Positions 12,101-20,736 of a stretch of 64,000 nt of DNA are shown here, in pieces. Under the pieces are notes generated by a model. It did no database searches and was not told the DNA's origin. It saw only the letters and a program-made list of their open reading frames with translations. The position numbers and the translations under genes were made by a program. This DNA comes from Paroedura picta (lineage: Eukaryota; Chordata; Lepidosauria; Squamata; Gekkonidae). Positions within the stretch are counted from its first letter, which is position 1. Each line of letters opens with the position of its first letter. The DNA is taken from positions 39,227,001 to 39,291,000 of the forward strand of contig NC_135376.1 of NCBI RefSeq assembly GCF_049243985.1, in the 5' to 3' direction.

Positions 12101-12495
12101 TGTGAGTCAACCAAGCCACCCAGCGGGGCGATTAGAGAAAGCCGATCGCCTCAAGCACCAAGGAATGCGGGCCAACGAGAACCGCGCACCAAGCGCCTTC
12201 TCAGACGAGGGCATCCTCCCCGCTTGGCCGCCAGCCCCCCTGCGTGCCTGGCCGGAGCCTTCCACGGCTGGCGCTGCCCCTTGGGGCACCAGCTGCTCTC
12301 CCAGGAGGCGGCTCAGGAGCCTCGCAGCTCCCCCTTCACCCAGGGCTCGCCTCGGCAGACGCCCCCCCGGTTCCCCCGGCCTGGGAAGGGCTTACTTCCT
12401 TGCTGCGCGGGCGCGGAGGTGGGCTCCCCCCAGGCGGCATCTTCCAGGGTCCGGAGAAGGAGCAGCAGGAGCGCCGCTCTCCAGGAGGCAGGCAT
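109..12495 (-). CDS. PTTG1IP: PTTG1-interacting protein (PBF), 5' five coding exons; 3' end beyond the window
   Basis: This is a small single-pass type I membrane glycoprotein. In mammals it binds securin (PTTG1) and helps it enter the nucleus, and it also traffics between the plasma membrane, endosomes and nucleus. Spliced exons give about 144 residues: a signal peptide (1-23), a cysteine-rich PSI domain with two N-glycosylation sequons (NKT and NVT), a transmembrane segment beginning VNFEALIITMSVVGG, six consecutive cysteines, a basic stretch RKKKSKK, and a charged helix ending RRIRQEER. Order, length and spacing match the human protein of about 180 residues as I remember it; the remaining C-terminal part must lie left of position 1. 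Exon phases agree at every junction: 1, 0, 1, 2. Introns 1 to 4 are about 2.8 kb, 8.8 kb, 215 bp and 115 bp, and introns 1 and 2 carry old transposons. Recognition rests on the transmembrane exon and the NKTCQECLKN block. Confidence 0.95.
284..289 (-). other. Non-canonical GC splice donor of PTTG1IP intron 4
   Basis: On the minus strand the exon ends AGCAAAAA and the intron begins GCAAGT, exactly the consensus of the rare GC-AG intron class. Splicing here gives KKPDK in frame with exon 5. The GT dinucleotide four bases further (CAA|GTATCT) would leave phase 0, and exon 5 would hit a stop (ACC AGA TAA). The intron is only about 115 bp and ends in GAGCAG. Confidence 0.8.
290..395 (-). CDS. PTTG1IP: PTTG1IP exon 4 (transmembrane exon)
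   Basis: The acceptor TTGTTCCAG precedes TG AAT TTT, so the split Val codon G|TG is restored from exon 3. The exon encodes VNFEALIITMSVVGG followed by SIIIALCV, six cysteines and RKKKSK. This is one membrane span followed by a palmitoylation-type Cys cluster and a basic stop-transfer segment. The Cys run is written in TGC/TGT codons, which appear as a CAG/CAA repeat on the plus strand. The only exit that keeps the protein frame is the GC donor at 284-289; the GT a few bases further shifts the frame. Confidence 0.95.
611..719 (-). CDS. PTTG1IP: PTTG1IP exon 3 (second half of PSI domain)
   Basis: Acceptor CCCAG precedes the exon and donor G|GTGAGT follows it; 109 nt give 36 codons plus one base. 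The peptide starts CLWCSSNKKC, continues through a PPSSLC segment and ends LSSARWGVC-G, closely matching the C-terminal half of the mammalian PSI domain (CLWC, PPASLC, SSARWGVC). The last full codon is GGT (Gly), where I recall Trp in mammals just before VNFEAL. Another possible donor three codon-bases upstream (GTGGTG) would delete that residue but is a weaker match to the consensus. Confidence 0.93.
898..1078. mobile_element. Harbinger-like MITE, 181 bp, in PTTG1IP intron 2
   Basis: The ends are inverted repeats GACCGTTTATGCACTG and CAGTGCATAAACGGTC. Directly flanking them is a 3-bp duplication AGA (895-897 and 1079-1081). Three-base duplications fit the PIF/Harbinger superfamily. The ends resemble those of the CpG-rich element at 62691, so they may be one family. 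Confidence 0.6.
1092..1262. repeat. Three CCAAT-containing short repeats
   Basis: The core CCAATGAGRRRCAATCAG recurs near 1095, 1195 and 1230, each followed by a CAAA or CAAATTGCA stretch. A reversed ATTGG copy lies near 1148. Each unit contains NF-Y type CCAAT boxes. It lies in intron 2 and could be a decayed repeat rather than a regulatory module. Confidence 0.4.
1680..1950 (-). mobile_element. tRNA-derived SINE, (CTT)n-tailed squamate type
   Basis: Read on the minus strand, a tRNA-like head with box A (GGTGTAGTGGTTAGGAGTG) and box B (GGGTTCAATTC) is followed by the GCCACAGCACCAATAAAGC body and a (CTT)n tail ending at 1680. It is nearly full length, and the same family recurs at least six more times in the window. 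I cannot assign its published family name with certainty. Confidence 0.85.
1951..2984. other. Intron 2 sequence, nothing recognised
   Basis: This AT-rich intronic DNA has no exon-like frame and no repeat I can name. Stretch 1080-1680, apart from the CCAAT repeats, is likewise plain intron. Confidence 0.5.
2985..4843 (+). mobile_element. Decayed L2 LINE
   Basis: Conserved L2 reverse-transcriptase fragments can be read in shifting frames. They are RPVKATMDPCSSWLL near 3147, FQSGFRPGYN near 3415, QYADDTKLYF near 3768 and a C-terminal LVIYKAFNGLGPKY-like block near 4280. The 3' end near 4841 is the typical GGTTATAAATAAAATG. Many stops and shifts break it, so the copy is old. It lies in sense on the plus strand, antisense to PTTG1IP. 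Confidence 0.75.
4844..6309. other. Intron 2 sequence, nothing recognised
   Basis: Short frames exist on both strands, but none has homology I recognise, and splice or codon structure is lacking. Confidence 0.5.
6312..6458. repeat. Imperfect palindrome, about 145 bp (foldback MITE-like)
   Basis: CAAGTTGAGCACTATAGC at the left is mirrored by CTATAGTGTTCAACTT at the right. Between them ACTTCAGTGCTATA is mirrored by TATAGCACTGAAGT, and GAGATGCCTTGACT by ACTCAAGGTGTCTC. The whole stretch can fold on itself. No clear target duplication is visible. Confidence 0.6.
7750..8990 (-). mobile_element. Possible decayed LINE fragment
   Basis: Minus-strand frames near 8155-8240 read ENSLSHVLFYCPKY-like, resembling the Cys-rich C-terminal tail seen after reverse transcriptase in some vertebrate LINEs. 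Nothing else in the stretch is diagnostic. The long plus-strand frame at 8054-8644 has no recognisable domain and lies inside a host intron, so it is probably a chance frame. Confidence 0.25.
9294..9507 (+). mobile_element. tRNA-derived SINE, (CTT)n-tailed, 5' truncated
   Basis: The copy starts at box B (TTTGATTCC) and continues through the CTTGGGCTTGCCACAGCAC body to ATAAGAACCAACTTTTCTTC. The tRNA box A region is missing. It lies just upstream of PTTG1IP exon 2. Confidence 0.8.
9548..9600 (-). CDS. PTTG1IP: PTTG1IP exon 2 (first half of PSI domain)
   Basis: This 53-nt exon is too short for ordinary ORF finding. It is preceded by the acceptor AATAG and followed by the donor ACT|GTAAGT. It encodes CDQYTNKTCQECLKNVT, which contains three PSI-domain cysteines and the N-glycosylation sequon NKT. 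The second sequon NVT is completed at the exon's end. The block closely matches the mammalian sequence NTNKTCEECLKN. It enters in phase 1 and leaves in phase 0. Confidence 0.93.
9601..11167. other. PTTG1IP intron 1, left part, nothing recognised
   Basis: No repeat or exon can be supported here. A short G run lies near 10841-10850. Confidence 0.5.
11169..11490. mobile_element. Non-autonomous hAT element
   Basis: The left end GGGATCCCCAATGTGGTGCC and right end AAGTGTTGGGACCC are decayed inverted termini. They are of the GGGGTCCCCAAC type seen in amniote hAT MITEs. The interior includes the GTGCCCACCAAGTATTTTTAG and GATTGGCTGTGCAGATT blocks typical of a squamate family. Flanks GGTTAAAT and GGCTGGAT could be a worn 8-bp duplication (5 of 8). 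Confidence 0.55.
11491..12039. other. PTTG1IP intron 1, nothing recognised
   Basis: This is plain intronic sequence between the hAT element and the CpG island. Confidence 0.5.
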
Positions 12496-12740
12496 GGCGG
12501 AGCCCTCCTCTCCCCCACGGCCAGCGGCCTCTACTTTCCACAACAGGAAGCGCCCCGTGACACGCCCCGCCCCGCCCCCGTACGGTCGAATGACGGGGGC
12601 GCGCGCGGGGCGGGACCAAGCTGGGGGGATGGGGCGCGGTTGGTCTGGTCTGGCTGAAGGGCGGTTTTCACGACTTCCTCGGCCCCCTTTGCGATTCCGA
12701 TCGAAACGGAAGCAGGGTTCTTCTCACGTGCTGTTGGAAA
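12040..12740 (-). promoter_or_regulatory. CpG-island promoter of PTTG1IP
   Basis: This is a roughly 700-bp GC- and CpG-rich stretch flanked by AT-rich DNA, covering exon 1 and its upstream side. It has overlapping GC boxes near 12556-12590 (CCCGCCCCGCCCCCG type, Sp1/KLF), an alternating CG run near 12599-12612 and a CACGTG E-box near 12725-12730. There is no TATA box at a fitting place, as expected for a housekeeping gene. The transcription start cannot be fixed from sequence; the GC boxes suggest about 12500-12600. Confidence 0.7.
12396..12495 (-). CDS. PTTG1IP: PTTG1IP exon 1 (signal peptide), coding part
   Basis: The exon reads MPASWRAALLLLLLRTLED and continues through AAWGEPTSAPAQQG, 33 codons plus one base. 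A Leu run of six forms the hydrophobic core of a signal peptide, with probable cleavage after AAWG or nearby. The ATG sits in a strong Kozak context (CCGCCATGC), and the reading frame extends upstream without another ATG, so this start is preferred. The exon ends GGAA|GTAAGC, a good donor. The leftover A joins GC of exon 2 to make AGC (Ser) followed by the first PSI cysteine. The transcript start should lie in the CpG island to the right. Confidence 0.9.
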
Positions 12741-12774
12741 CGCTTAGTAGTCTAGTGCGACTACACTAGATTAG

Positions 12775-12895
12775 TCTAGATTCAAGCCGTGTTGGCCTGA
12801 AGTAGCATCACAAAAATGGAGCCCACCTTTAAGACCTTTCATGGGCAGGCACACTTCCCAAGACAATATGGTCTAGTCACCCCTAGTTCCAGAGC
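12775..12895 (-). mobile_element. Fragment of the GGTGCCACTGGACTC retroelement family
   Basis: The stretch GATTCAAGCCGTGTTGGCCT, then GCCCACCTTTAAGACC and GGCACACTTCCCAAGA, is a worn copy of a repeat seen at least six times in this window. Its other strand ends in a CTTTGTTGGTCTTAAAGGTG block. The family may be Penelope-like, but I cannot prove this from the fragments. Confidence 0.5.
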
Positions 12896-13003
12896 ATTTA
12901 TGAATAACTGATTTAAGTAGTGCTCAGCCCTGTGGAAGGACACTGCTTAATTTCCTTTGCTGTGAGAAATCAATTTAGTCCTGCTGTCTGCTTCCTGGCA
13001 TGT

Positions 13004-13092
13004 AAAAAGGTAAAGGTAAAGGTATCCCCTGTGCAAGCACCGGGTCATGTCTGACCCTTGGGGTGACGCCCTGTAGCGTTTTCATGGCAGAC
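13004..13092 (-). mobile_element. Sauria SINE 3' fragment
   Basis: (AAAGGT)n at the left is the complement of the (ACCTTT)n Bov-B-like tail. It is followed by the diagnostic GGTGACGCCCTGTAGCGTTT body. The tRNA-like head is absent. This family is restricted to squamates, so it supports the host assignment. Confidence 0.85.
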
Positions 13093-13124
13093 TAACCAAT
13101 TTTCAATTCATAGGCGAACCTGTT

Positions 13125-13440
13125 GCTTTATCTGATTTACTCAGAAGTCTGGTGAATTACCTTGGTCAAAAACCTTTTGAAAAGCCAAATGTAGAATGTC
13201 TACCATGTCTCCATGGCCCACGTGCTTGGCCACTTTCTCAAAGAACTCCAAAAGGATGGTGAAGCAGGACTTTCCTTTGCAGAGGCCATGCTGATTTTAT
13301 CTCAGCAGACTTTGTTTCTCTATATATGTCTAATAATCTTTCAATACAATTTCTACTGATTAGGCTGGGACAGATGTTAGGGTGATGGGCCTGTCATTTA
13401 AAAAGGTGACCCAAAGGTGAAACAGGAAATCATAGAGTTG
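13125..13440 (-). mobile_element. CR1 LINE fragment (reverse transcriptase region)
   Basis: On the minus strand this matches a CR1 stretch often seen in sauropsids, including the GAAGCAGGACTTTCCTTTGC and GGCCATGCTGATTTTATC words. It is coding-derived but broken, with no ends visible. Confidence 0.6.
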
Positions 13441-13544
13441 AAATGGCATAACATTTGCTATCCTTCTGTCTTCTAAGCCAACAGTTAAATTTAGTGATAG
13501 CTCACATTTAGTGATTTAGTAATAGCTTACATCAACTGTCTGGT

Positions 13545-13680
13545 AACCCTGCCATAAAGTTTGCCCTCTGAAGTTGCCATTGTCTTCAGGGGAACTGATC
13601 TCTGTCATCTGGAGAACTGTGGTAATTCCAGGAGAATTCCAGTCTGTCATCTGGTCGATGACAACCTTTGAATTTTACCT
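13545..13680 (+). repeat. Old copy of the GGTTGCCAGCTCC TIR family
   Basis: The blocks GCCATTGTCTTCAGGGGAAC, TGATCTCTGTCATCTGGAG and GGTAATTCCAGGAGA match the middle of a 210-240 bp repeat that recurs about ten times here. Ends are worn. Confidence 0.5.
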
Positions 13681-14960
13681 AATTGGTAGAAGTCATTTGA
13701 TTAGTAACACTATGGTCCTAGATGTGATTGGTCAGCCAGAATCATGTCAATGCAGATTGTGAGACATAAAGGAAAGAACTTTTATTTTAGCTTTGCTCTC
13801 TGTCTAGAATACAATTATCTTTGGGATGCTTTTGATCCTGTTGGGCCAGAATGGACAGGCAGAGGTTTGATTTGGACCTTGGAACTACCTTGGACTCAGT
13901 TTTGACAACATAATATCTAATAAATCACTTTAATTATATTTAGTGGTGTTGTTGAACTCTAGAGCATCAATTTGGGTCCTGTTGTTTGGCCTATATTGGC
14001 TACAGCTTCCAAAGTCATTTGTTTTGGATCTTGCCTTCTAAATGTACAACCTTACATGGCTGACGTTCTTGATCTTAGTCCTTGGAGTTCTGGAGGCTTT
14101 GTCACTTCATCTCTAGCTGTCTGTGTACATAAGGGGACTGGTGGCAGTGCTGCCTCAGGGTATATGTGCTCACACTTCAGCACTTTGGTTTGGTCTTGCC
14201 CAGCCCATCACTCTTAAGCAGGACTTTGGCCTTAAAGTCCTTGGACAATATGCTGTCTAAACCAAAGTCTAATCTAACCACCATCCTTCTTTTTGATTGT
14301 ACCCCAGGTGCAGCTGCTCTAGATATAGTTCTGTTCACTAGATTTGAACACAGAAAGGCTCCTCTCCAGTCTCAAGGCTTCTTTTACCCCTGTAATGAAA
14401 GGACTGAATTTATCCCATTTATATGGCAGAGGAGATAAAGGTGTGATTAGTAATACCCACCAGTAATTTTTCCAACCTGTTCTCCAGAATGAATGGCAGT
14501 CATCTTCTATGAGCAACTTTCCAGCGCTAGATGATGCACACATACCACAGACTGTGCAAACCAGTCCAGCACATTAAATATACAGTTTTTAAAGCATCCA
14601 TTTAGCAAATATTTTATTAATCTAAACCTTACTCTGGATGGAGAGAGAGAGAGAGAGAGAGATTTGAATAGCAATAATTGTTAACCAATATAAATTCCAT
14701 TCCTAAAAGTAACACAAAATAACCACATGATGGTGCCATTATCTTGGTGTATGTTAGCCTGAAAAAGAAAGTATGAACTCATTGGTTGACCCTGTTATAA
14801 CATCAATGAATTCCAACAAGATATTTAACAGCCAGCTCACATATTTCAAAAAGGTATCTGTCGTAAAACTTGTGGCATGATAATTTATTTCAAAATTAAT
14901 TATATAGGATTGCAGAAATTAGGGTGATAGTGAAAGAGTGAGAGAAAAACAGGGTACAAT
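13681..14960. other. Intergenic, nothing recognised except a (GA)n tract at 14640-14662
   Basis: A 23-bp GA microsatellite is the only clear feature. Short frames on both strands lack homology I can name. Confidence 0.5.
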
Positions 14961-14963
14961 ACT

Positions 14964-15072
14964 AGATTCAAATGGGTAGCCATGTTGGTCTGAAGTAGCA
15001 CAATAAAATCAGAGTCCAGTAGCACCTTTAAGACCAACACACCTTAAAGACACTACTGGATTCAGGTTTTAT
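14964..15072 (-). mobile_element. GGTGCCACTGGACTC-family retroelement end
   Basis: It reads GATTCAAATGGGTAGCCATG, then GTTGGTCTGAAGTAGCAC and CAGTAGCACCTTTAAGACCA. A second, partly inverted piece follows at once (CCTTAAAGACACTACTGGAT), suggesting a small foldback. Confidence 0.6.
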
Positions 15073-15837
15073 TAGGGTACAATACTGTCAGGCTGAAATA
15101 AAGGGTTAATTTTATTTGTGGGAGGAAGCAGAAGGGTAGGCAATACCATGAAGTCAAGTGTAGAACTACACAAGCTGAAGTGACACAAAGTTGTGTAGGA
15201 ACTGGACACTGATGACATGACCTATGCTTCTGCTGTGTTGGCAGCTGCTACACCAGGGCTAACACCAACCAAATATAATGAAGCCCCTGTAGGAACTCCA
15301 ATACCATCATGTAACATCATCAAAACATCTATGGTGAAATGCGAACAGAGTGGCGTAAGGGAGTGTACTTATATTACAGGAACAGAGACATAGCTGAAAC
15401 AACATTGTACGGTGTCAATTGTAGGGTAAGTTCTGACAGAATGGCACACAACAATTTTTCAGTCCTTGCCTGACACCTGTGGCTCTGAAACTTGTGCAAC
15501 AGTGATGTACCTGGTCAGCTTTCCCCATCATCTCCAATACTGGGTAATACTATAGCTGTTACATCTCCATCTGCCAAGCGTAGGAGGGACAAGATGCCAA
15601 CTCTGTGCAAGAACAGCTGGCATTTCTCTGGCCATTGTTGCTTCTCTGTACCCCAATAAAGGTCTTCTATATGGAACTGTTGCTTCTGCGGGTGTACACT
15701 TTATTTGAGCATAACAGATTGGGAATATCACTATTCTTGTAAGTGCTGGAGAGCTGGCAGGCTGCCTGCGGAGAAAAAGAAACAGATAATATGTGGGACT
15801 GGAAGGTGTTCCTCTCCTCTGTTTTATGATCCTGCCA

Positions 15838-15950
15838 ATCATAGAGTTGGAGGAGGCCATCTAGTCCAACCCCCTGCTCAGTGCAGGATCAGCCTAAACT
15901 AAAGTATCCTTGACAAGTATTCATCCAACCCCTGCTTGAAGGCTAAATGC
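15838..15950 (-). mobile_element. CR1 LINE 3' end fragment
   Basis: ATCATAGAGTTGGAGGAGGC followed by CATCTAGTCCAACCCCCTGC is the complement of the classic CR1 3' end. The 3' terminus lies at 15838. Confidence 0.8.
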
Positions 15951-15993
15951 CAAAGGACCCGTCAGCCAGAGAACTGGAGGAGAAGAATGACAA

Positions 15994-16612
15994 GCCAACA
16001 ATGGAAAATCCACCAAACAAATTTATTTCAAAGCTTGAACCAACTTGATGTAGTGGTTAGGAGTGTGGACTTCTAATCTGGCGAGCTGGGTTTGATTCCA
16101 GACGCCCCCATGTGCAACCAACTGGGTGTCCTTGGGCTTGCCACAGCACTGAGCTGTACCAAGCAGTAATATAATGGATCTCTCAGCCTCACCTACCTCA
16201 CAGGGTGTCTGTTGTGGGGAGAGGAAAGGGAAGGCACTTTGAGACTCCTTTGGGTAGAGAAAAGTATCATATAAGAACCAACTCCTCTGCTTCTTCAAAG
16301 CCAGAACGAGCCCCGGGAAATAACACACATTTCTGACAATAAATGTCTTTGTCAGAGATTCTTGAGTACACTGTCTACAGACCCCCAGCCTTATTAGTGC
16401 TCTCTGTTCTAAATATCTAACCATGTCACATCGACCATCTTGGTTCATCAATTGTAAATCATTTGGGGATCCAGGGATAAAACTACTTACAATGCATCGG
16501 CAATGTCACTGACAAGGACATTTATTGTCAAAAGCAAGTGTTATTTCCCAGGGCTTGTTCTGGCTCTGGGTCAAGTTTTGAAATAAATTCATTTGGTGGA
16601 TTTGCCATTGCC
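15994..16612. repeat. Inverted repeat with a SINE in its left arm
   Basis: The left arm runs 15994-16036 plus 16298-16365 and the right arm 16497-16612. Shared words are AAATCCACCAAACAAATTTA, GCCAGAACGAGCCC, GGGAAATAACAC and GACAATAAATGTC, each found reversed in the right arm. The spacer is about 130 bp. The left arm is split by the SINE at 16037-16297, so the fold is older than that SINE. Confidence 0.65.
16037..16297 (+). mobile_element. tRNA-derived SINE, (CTT)n-tailed
   Basis: Box A (GATGTAGTGGTTAGGAGTG) and box B (GGGTTTGATTCC) are both present. The tail AACTCCTCTGCTTCTTC ends at 16297. It is near full length and inserted into an older foldback repeat. Confidence 0.85.
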
Positions 16613-17337
16613 CTAGCCTGTTGAACAATGAACAGAGACAGGTGTAAGTCTAGCTTTGTACAGCAGTTCTCAGGGATACAGAGAGACAATTTTGTCTCTG
16701 TAAATGACAAGCACTGCTTGTGGCATCAAGGCTTGCAGTCAGGCTACACATAAGATTAGGACTTCCCTATATGGCTACCAGCATTGTGCAATAAGTGCCA
16801 CTCCTGTCAGCAAATCTATCCCCTTGGCTTAAACTTTTCAGCATAAAACAGCAAACTAAAAAAAATGAACATTCGCGGTAAAGTTTGCAGTAGACTTGCA
16901 CAAAGCCCTTCCACAGAATGGTCTGATAGGCAAACTGGAAGTGCAGCTGCTTGTGAGTCATGAGTAACCCTCTGCAATAAAGGCTGACAACTTTATGGCA
17001 GCAGAGCTCTTATGACTTTCACATCAACAGGACAACCAGAAAGTGCACTTGTAAATTCTTTAGTTGTACGCAGATAAATTGCTGGGAATGGCTGGCTAAA
17101 GGATTCAAAATCCTAGCAACTTTACCAGTGACCAGGAACTAGAATAAAGGGACTTGACTTTCAGTGGACAGAAAACTTAATACATTAGACTTCCAAAAAA
17201 CATCTACTATTTTTAGCTTACATCCCTATGGGAGAAGCTAAAGAAAAATCTTTAAAATTCAGGAAATCAGTCAGGAAGGATCAAATGTGCCTGTGAAGCC
17301 CAGAAGAGCTAAAAAGATGGTCTTTCATTTCCTAGAT

Positions 17338-17516
17338 CAGCCTTTCCTAGATCAGGGGTTTCTTGATGACCCTGGAAGGGTTTTCTGAATGGGTGGGAGT
17401 TAAATTCTATGCTTTCTAGCCATATTCTGCGCAATCACACCACTTTGGAGGGTTCTCAAAGCCTGAATAATGTTTCAGGGGTTTCTTAACAGTAAAAAAA
17501 AAGTTTAGAAAGGCTG
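17338..17516. mobile_element. hAT MITE, 179 bp, with 8-bp duplication
   Basis: Inverted ends CAGCCTTTC and GAAAGGCTG are flanked by a perfect 8-bp target duplication TCCTAGAT (17330-17337 and 17517-17524). Interior words GGGTTTCTTGATGACCCTGG and TTTCAGGGGTTTCTTAA are shared, in reverse, with the larger element at 23698. Confidence 0.85.
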
Positions 17517-18659
17517 TCCTAGATCATGTTTTCAAATATCCATATAAATAGCAGGAGGTTTTACAATATGTAATTGGCAGTACAATGGCCACAGTTACAG
17601 AACAAGAAGGGAAGGGTGGTGATTGACAAGGAACCCCTGCAGATGTGTTTAGCTTTGCTTATGGCTTAGCTGGGGATAATAAATCCATAATGTGTATGTA
17701 TAGGAGTGAATACAGGGAACTTTTTCCTAATTCCACTGGGGAGAAAGAAATATTATTCAGAATAAACCTTGGCATTGACAAGGATGCAAAGAAAATCATA
17801 ATCAGAGCTTGACAGTTGTATGGAAGAATGCTCTGGTTAGAAAGCAAAGAGAATGAGGTTGTTTCTGTGGCCATGAAAAACACAGCTCTAGCTTTTTGCA
17901 TGGTAAATGTCTGTGGCTGACGTCTTTAATTGCATCATGGCACAATTGCATTATTGTGCATGCACTGACTCCTTCCCTGCAAAAGAGGAAGAATGACAGG
18001 CAGTGGGGCCACCCACTTTCCTGACAGAAATACAAACATGTTGTGTTTGGAGTTCTGACCATAGATGCAGAATGTCAGGTACAAATTCAGAGTCTACATT
18101 TAGAATCAAATGTTGTGAAAACACCCCAGTAAATAATTACTGTGGAAAAGGTCTGAAAGGTGGTAGGGATGGGGAGAAAAGTCACAATAGCCACCAATTT
18201 TCCTTCATCTAAACTGACTAGTGTACTGCCTGCAAAGATCTAATGACCTGGACCCCCTGCTGTTAAATTCCTCCCAGTGTCAAATGTCCCTTCCAAGAAA
18301 CAAATCCTTGTGGATTTTGCTACTTGGGAACCATCCAGTTCTGACAACCCGATGCATGATTGTTGAAGATGAGAATGTCTCGCTATGCAGCTATTTGCTA
18401 TTTATTTCTGTGCTCATGATTGCAAGATTCCTGTTTATAAATTCTCTACCTTTGTATTTCCAGTTGAGAGCTACTGGTTCCAGAGATGGAATGGCTTTCT
18501 CCAGCAAGATTCCCTTCACAAGGAAAGGTCCTTCCTCTGACAATATTCCATACAACCCCAGGGACAGCATTACAACGTACGGCATTCTCTCTGCCCTGCC
18601 CTGGTCCTGAAGGCACCCTCTTAGAGGGTTAGGGAGTCCAAAGCTGTCATGCAGGCTGG

Positions 18660-18850
18660 TTGGGCTTCCCTGAATTTTCCAATATTTATAATAAATATTC
18701 CAATAATATTTATTAATTATTTGATTTCTAGACCTCTGCTCCCAGTGAACTGGCTCGTGGCAGTTTACAGCATATATATAACAAACATCATTACATAAAA
18801 ATCTTGTAAAATCCCCAAATCTTACCCCAATAAAAATATAAATGAACAAT
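18660..18850 (-). mobile_element. L2-like LINE 3' end fragment
   Basis: The TATTTATTAATTATTTGATT stretch followed by GCAGTTTACAGCATATATAT, then ACATTAAAA-like runs, matches the complement of an L2-type 3' end with its ATAAATAAATAA tail. It is heavily worn. Confidence 0.45.
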
Positions 18851-18887
18851 ACGATACAATAAAACAAGCTGTCGGTACAAGAGAATA

Positions 18888-18964
18888 CTAGTTGGGAGCC
18901 CTCCCCTTCTGCACGCTCCCCTTCATTCTTTGGCCCATTTGTAAAATGGGCTTTGCCCCTAGTA
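18888..18964 (+). mobile_element. Helitron 3' terminal fragment
   Basis: A hairpin (AGCCCATTT-type arms at 18933-18953) is followed by TTTGCCCCTAG and then T. This is the Helitron end rule: hairpin, short spacer, CTRR, inserted before T. The 5' part is lacking. The terminal words resemble those of the Helitrons at 34178 and 34681. Confidence 0.55.
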
Positions 18965-19887
18965 TTGGTTATATTTAGGGGTACAACTCTCTTCCTCCTT
19001 CCTTATCCCCCTCTCCTCCTTCCCTCATAAGAATCCCATTGTCTTTTCTAAAGGAAATCATCCCAGGTAAGACATATCCCTATGAAGTTCTTACCACTTG
19101 GGCAAGAGAAGTACTCATAACAGCATGATTCAAACCTTGGGCTGGAGTTCTGATCTAATAAGGAGGCACTGGTTCTTGCCCATTGATGGTCAGTCCTCTT
19201 CTCTGATATCTGGGACCATTTAAATGGCTTTGCTATGAAGGAAATAGCTGCTGCTTTCCCCAGTTTTGAAATAAAACCTCCAACAAGGTTAGAATCAGGA
19301 GAACACAGATGGACTGGCGCATAGGGGGATGTGTACTGAGCTTGAATTTCATATATACTGCTGATGGGACACATGCAGTGGAACCTAGAAAGAGCTGTAT
19401 TCCAATGAATATCTGCTACAATCGCCATGGGTGGCTTTAGATGTTCCTGGTTTCCTATGTGCAAAGTGGGAATAACAATGCTGTGTTGGTATCAGTGAGC
19501 AAATCTGAAACTATGTAAATAATTATTAATATAAGAAAACTCCTCTAGTTCCCACAGATCATCTGGCATTCCAGGCAGCAAGAAGCCACCCCTGACTGTC
19601 TCTGCCTATAAATATAATGTGTTTGTTTTTAAATTTCCTTTCAATTTATGAATGGGATAAATATACTGCCTGACTTCTCATGGCAGGAAATAAGAGATAC
19701 ATTAAGTGCAGCTCACATTAATTGCCACTAACCATACTTCAAACACCAGAAAGGCAGCATACCTGCGTGCCACCTAGAAAGTTCACATGATCTTTAAACT
19801 CAGCTGTCCAATTTCTATTTCCTAAAACTGTGTCCTCATCCCCACAGCTACCATATTTCTTTTTTTAAAAGCTGGGATCCAGTGTGT
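18965..19887. other. Intergenic, nothing recognised
   Basis: No exon, repeat or regulatory site could be supported. The 17525-18650 and 16613-17329 stretches are likewise empty. Confidence 0.5.
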
Positions 19888-19900
19888 TGTATTATTTCAG

Positions 19901-20736
19901 ATTCAAGTGGTTAGCTGTGAGTCCAGTGGCACCTTTAAGACCAACCATGTTTTATTCAGGGTATGAGCTTTCCTGGACATGCACACTTCCTCAGATACAA
20001 TATCATAGAATGGAAGTGATCAATATACATAGGCTAGTGTGAGGGTAACTGAGCATACAGCATAATGAAAATGCTTAACGGATAGCAGAGATAAATGGGG
20101 GAGAACAGTAATTTGGATTTGTGTTCACTTGAGATTGAATTGCTGGAGAAATATCTTGAGTTCAATAAACAGGTCTCCATTAAGAGAAAAATGGGTGACT
20201 AGATAATCAATTGCTGACAGCAGTTAGCTGAGAACTTACCATTCTGCCCCCTGCCTGTCCTCTCAAGCATGGAAGCATCTTGGGGCATCAGCTTCTTTGA
20301 AGTAGAGCATTTGGCTGTTTCTGTTCACAGACCAGAGAAAAGTCTGAAAACAGAAATGGCCAAATGCTCTACTTCAAAGAAGCTGATGCCCTAAGATGCT
20401 TCCATGCTTGAGAGGACAGGCAGGGGGCAGAAGGGCAGGTTCTCAACTAACTGCTGTCAGCAACTGATTATTATTTATTGAACCCAAGATGTTTGCCATG
20501 CAATTCAATCTCAAGTGAATACAAACAACTCCAATTTACTTTCCCTATTTATCTCTGGAATCTGTTAACTGTTTTCATTATGCTGTATGCTCAGTTACCC
20601 TCACACTTGCCTATAAGTATAAAATGGTTACTTCCATTCCATCACATTTTATCTGAGGAAGTGGGTGTGCACACAAAAGATACTTTGAATAAAACTTTGT
20701 TGGTCTTCAAGGTGCCACTGAACACTAAATTTATTC
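19901..20736. mobile_element. 836-bp foldback retroelement unit with 13-bp target duplication
   Basis: Two copies of the same sequence lie in inverted orientation around a centre near 20338. Matching words include GGGTAACTGAGCATACAGCA, GAGGACAGGCAGGGGGCAGA and TCAGCTTCTTTGAAGTAGAG. Both outer ends are the GGTGCCACTG retroelement terminus. The unit is flanked by TGTATTATTTCAG at 19888-19900 and 20737-20749, so it looks like one insertion. The arms differ by roughly a tenth plus indels, so it is not recent. Inverted terminal copies are known in Penelope-like elements, but the family is not proven. Confidence 0.7.

Noticed and set aside
12039-12769. Long Pro/Arg/Ala-rich frames on both strands in the PTTG1IP CpG island
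   Set aside because: Long open frames are expected in GC-rich DNA. Only the minus-strand signal-peptide exon has a start context, a donor and phase agreement with known exons.
13790-13960. A stretch with an ATAAATCACTT signal that looked like the end of an LTR
   Set aside because: No matching second repeat, target duplication, primer-binding site or coding part was seen nearby, so no LTR element is claimed.
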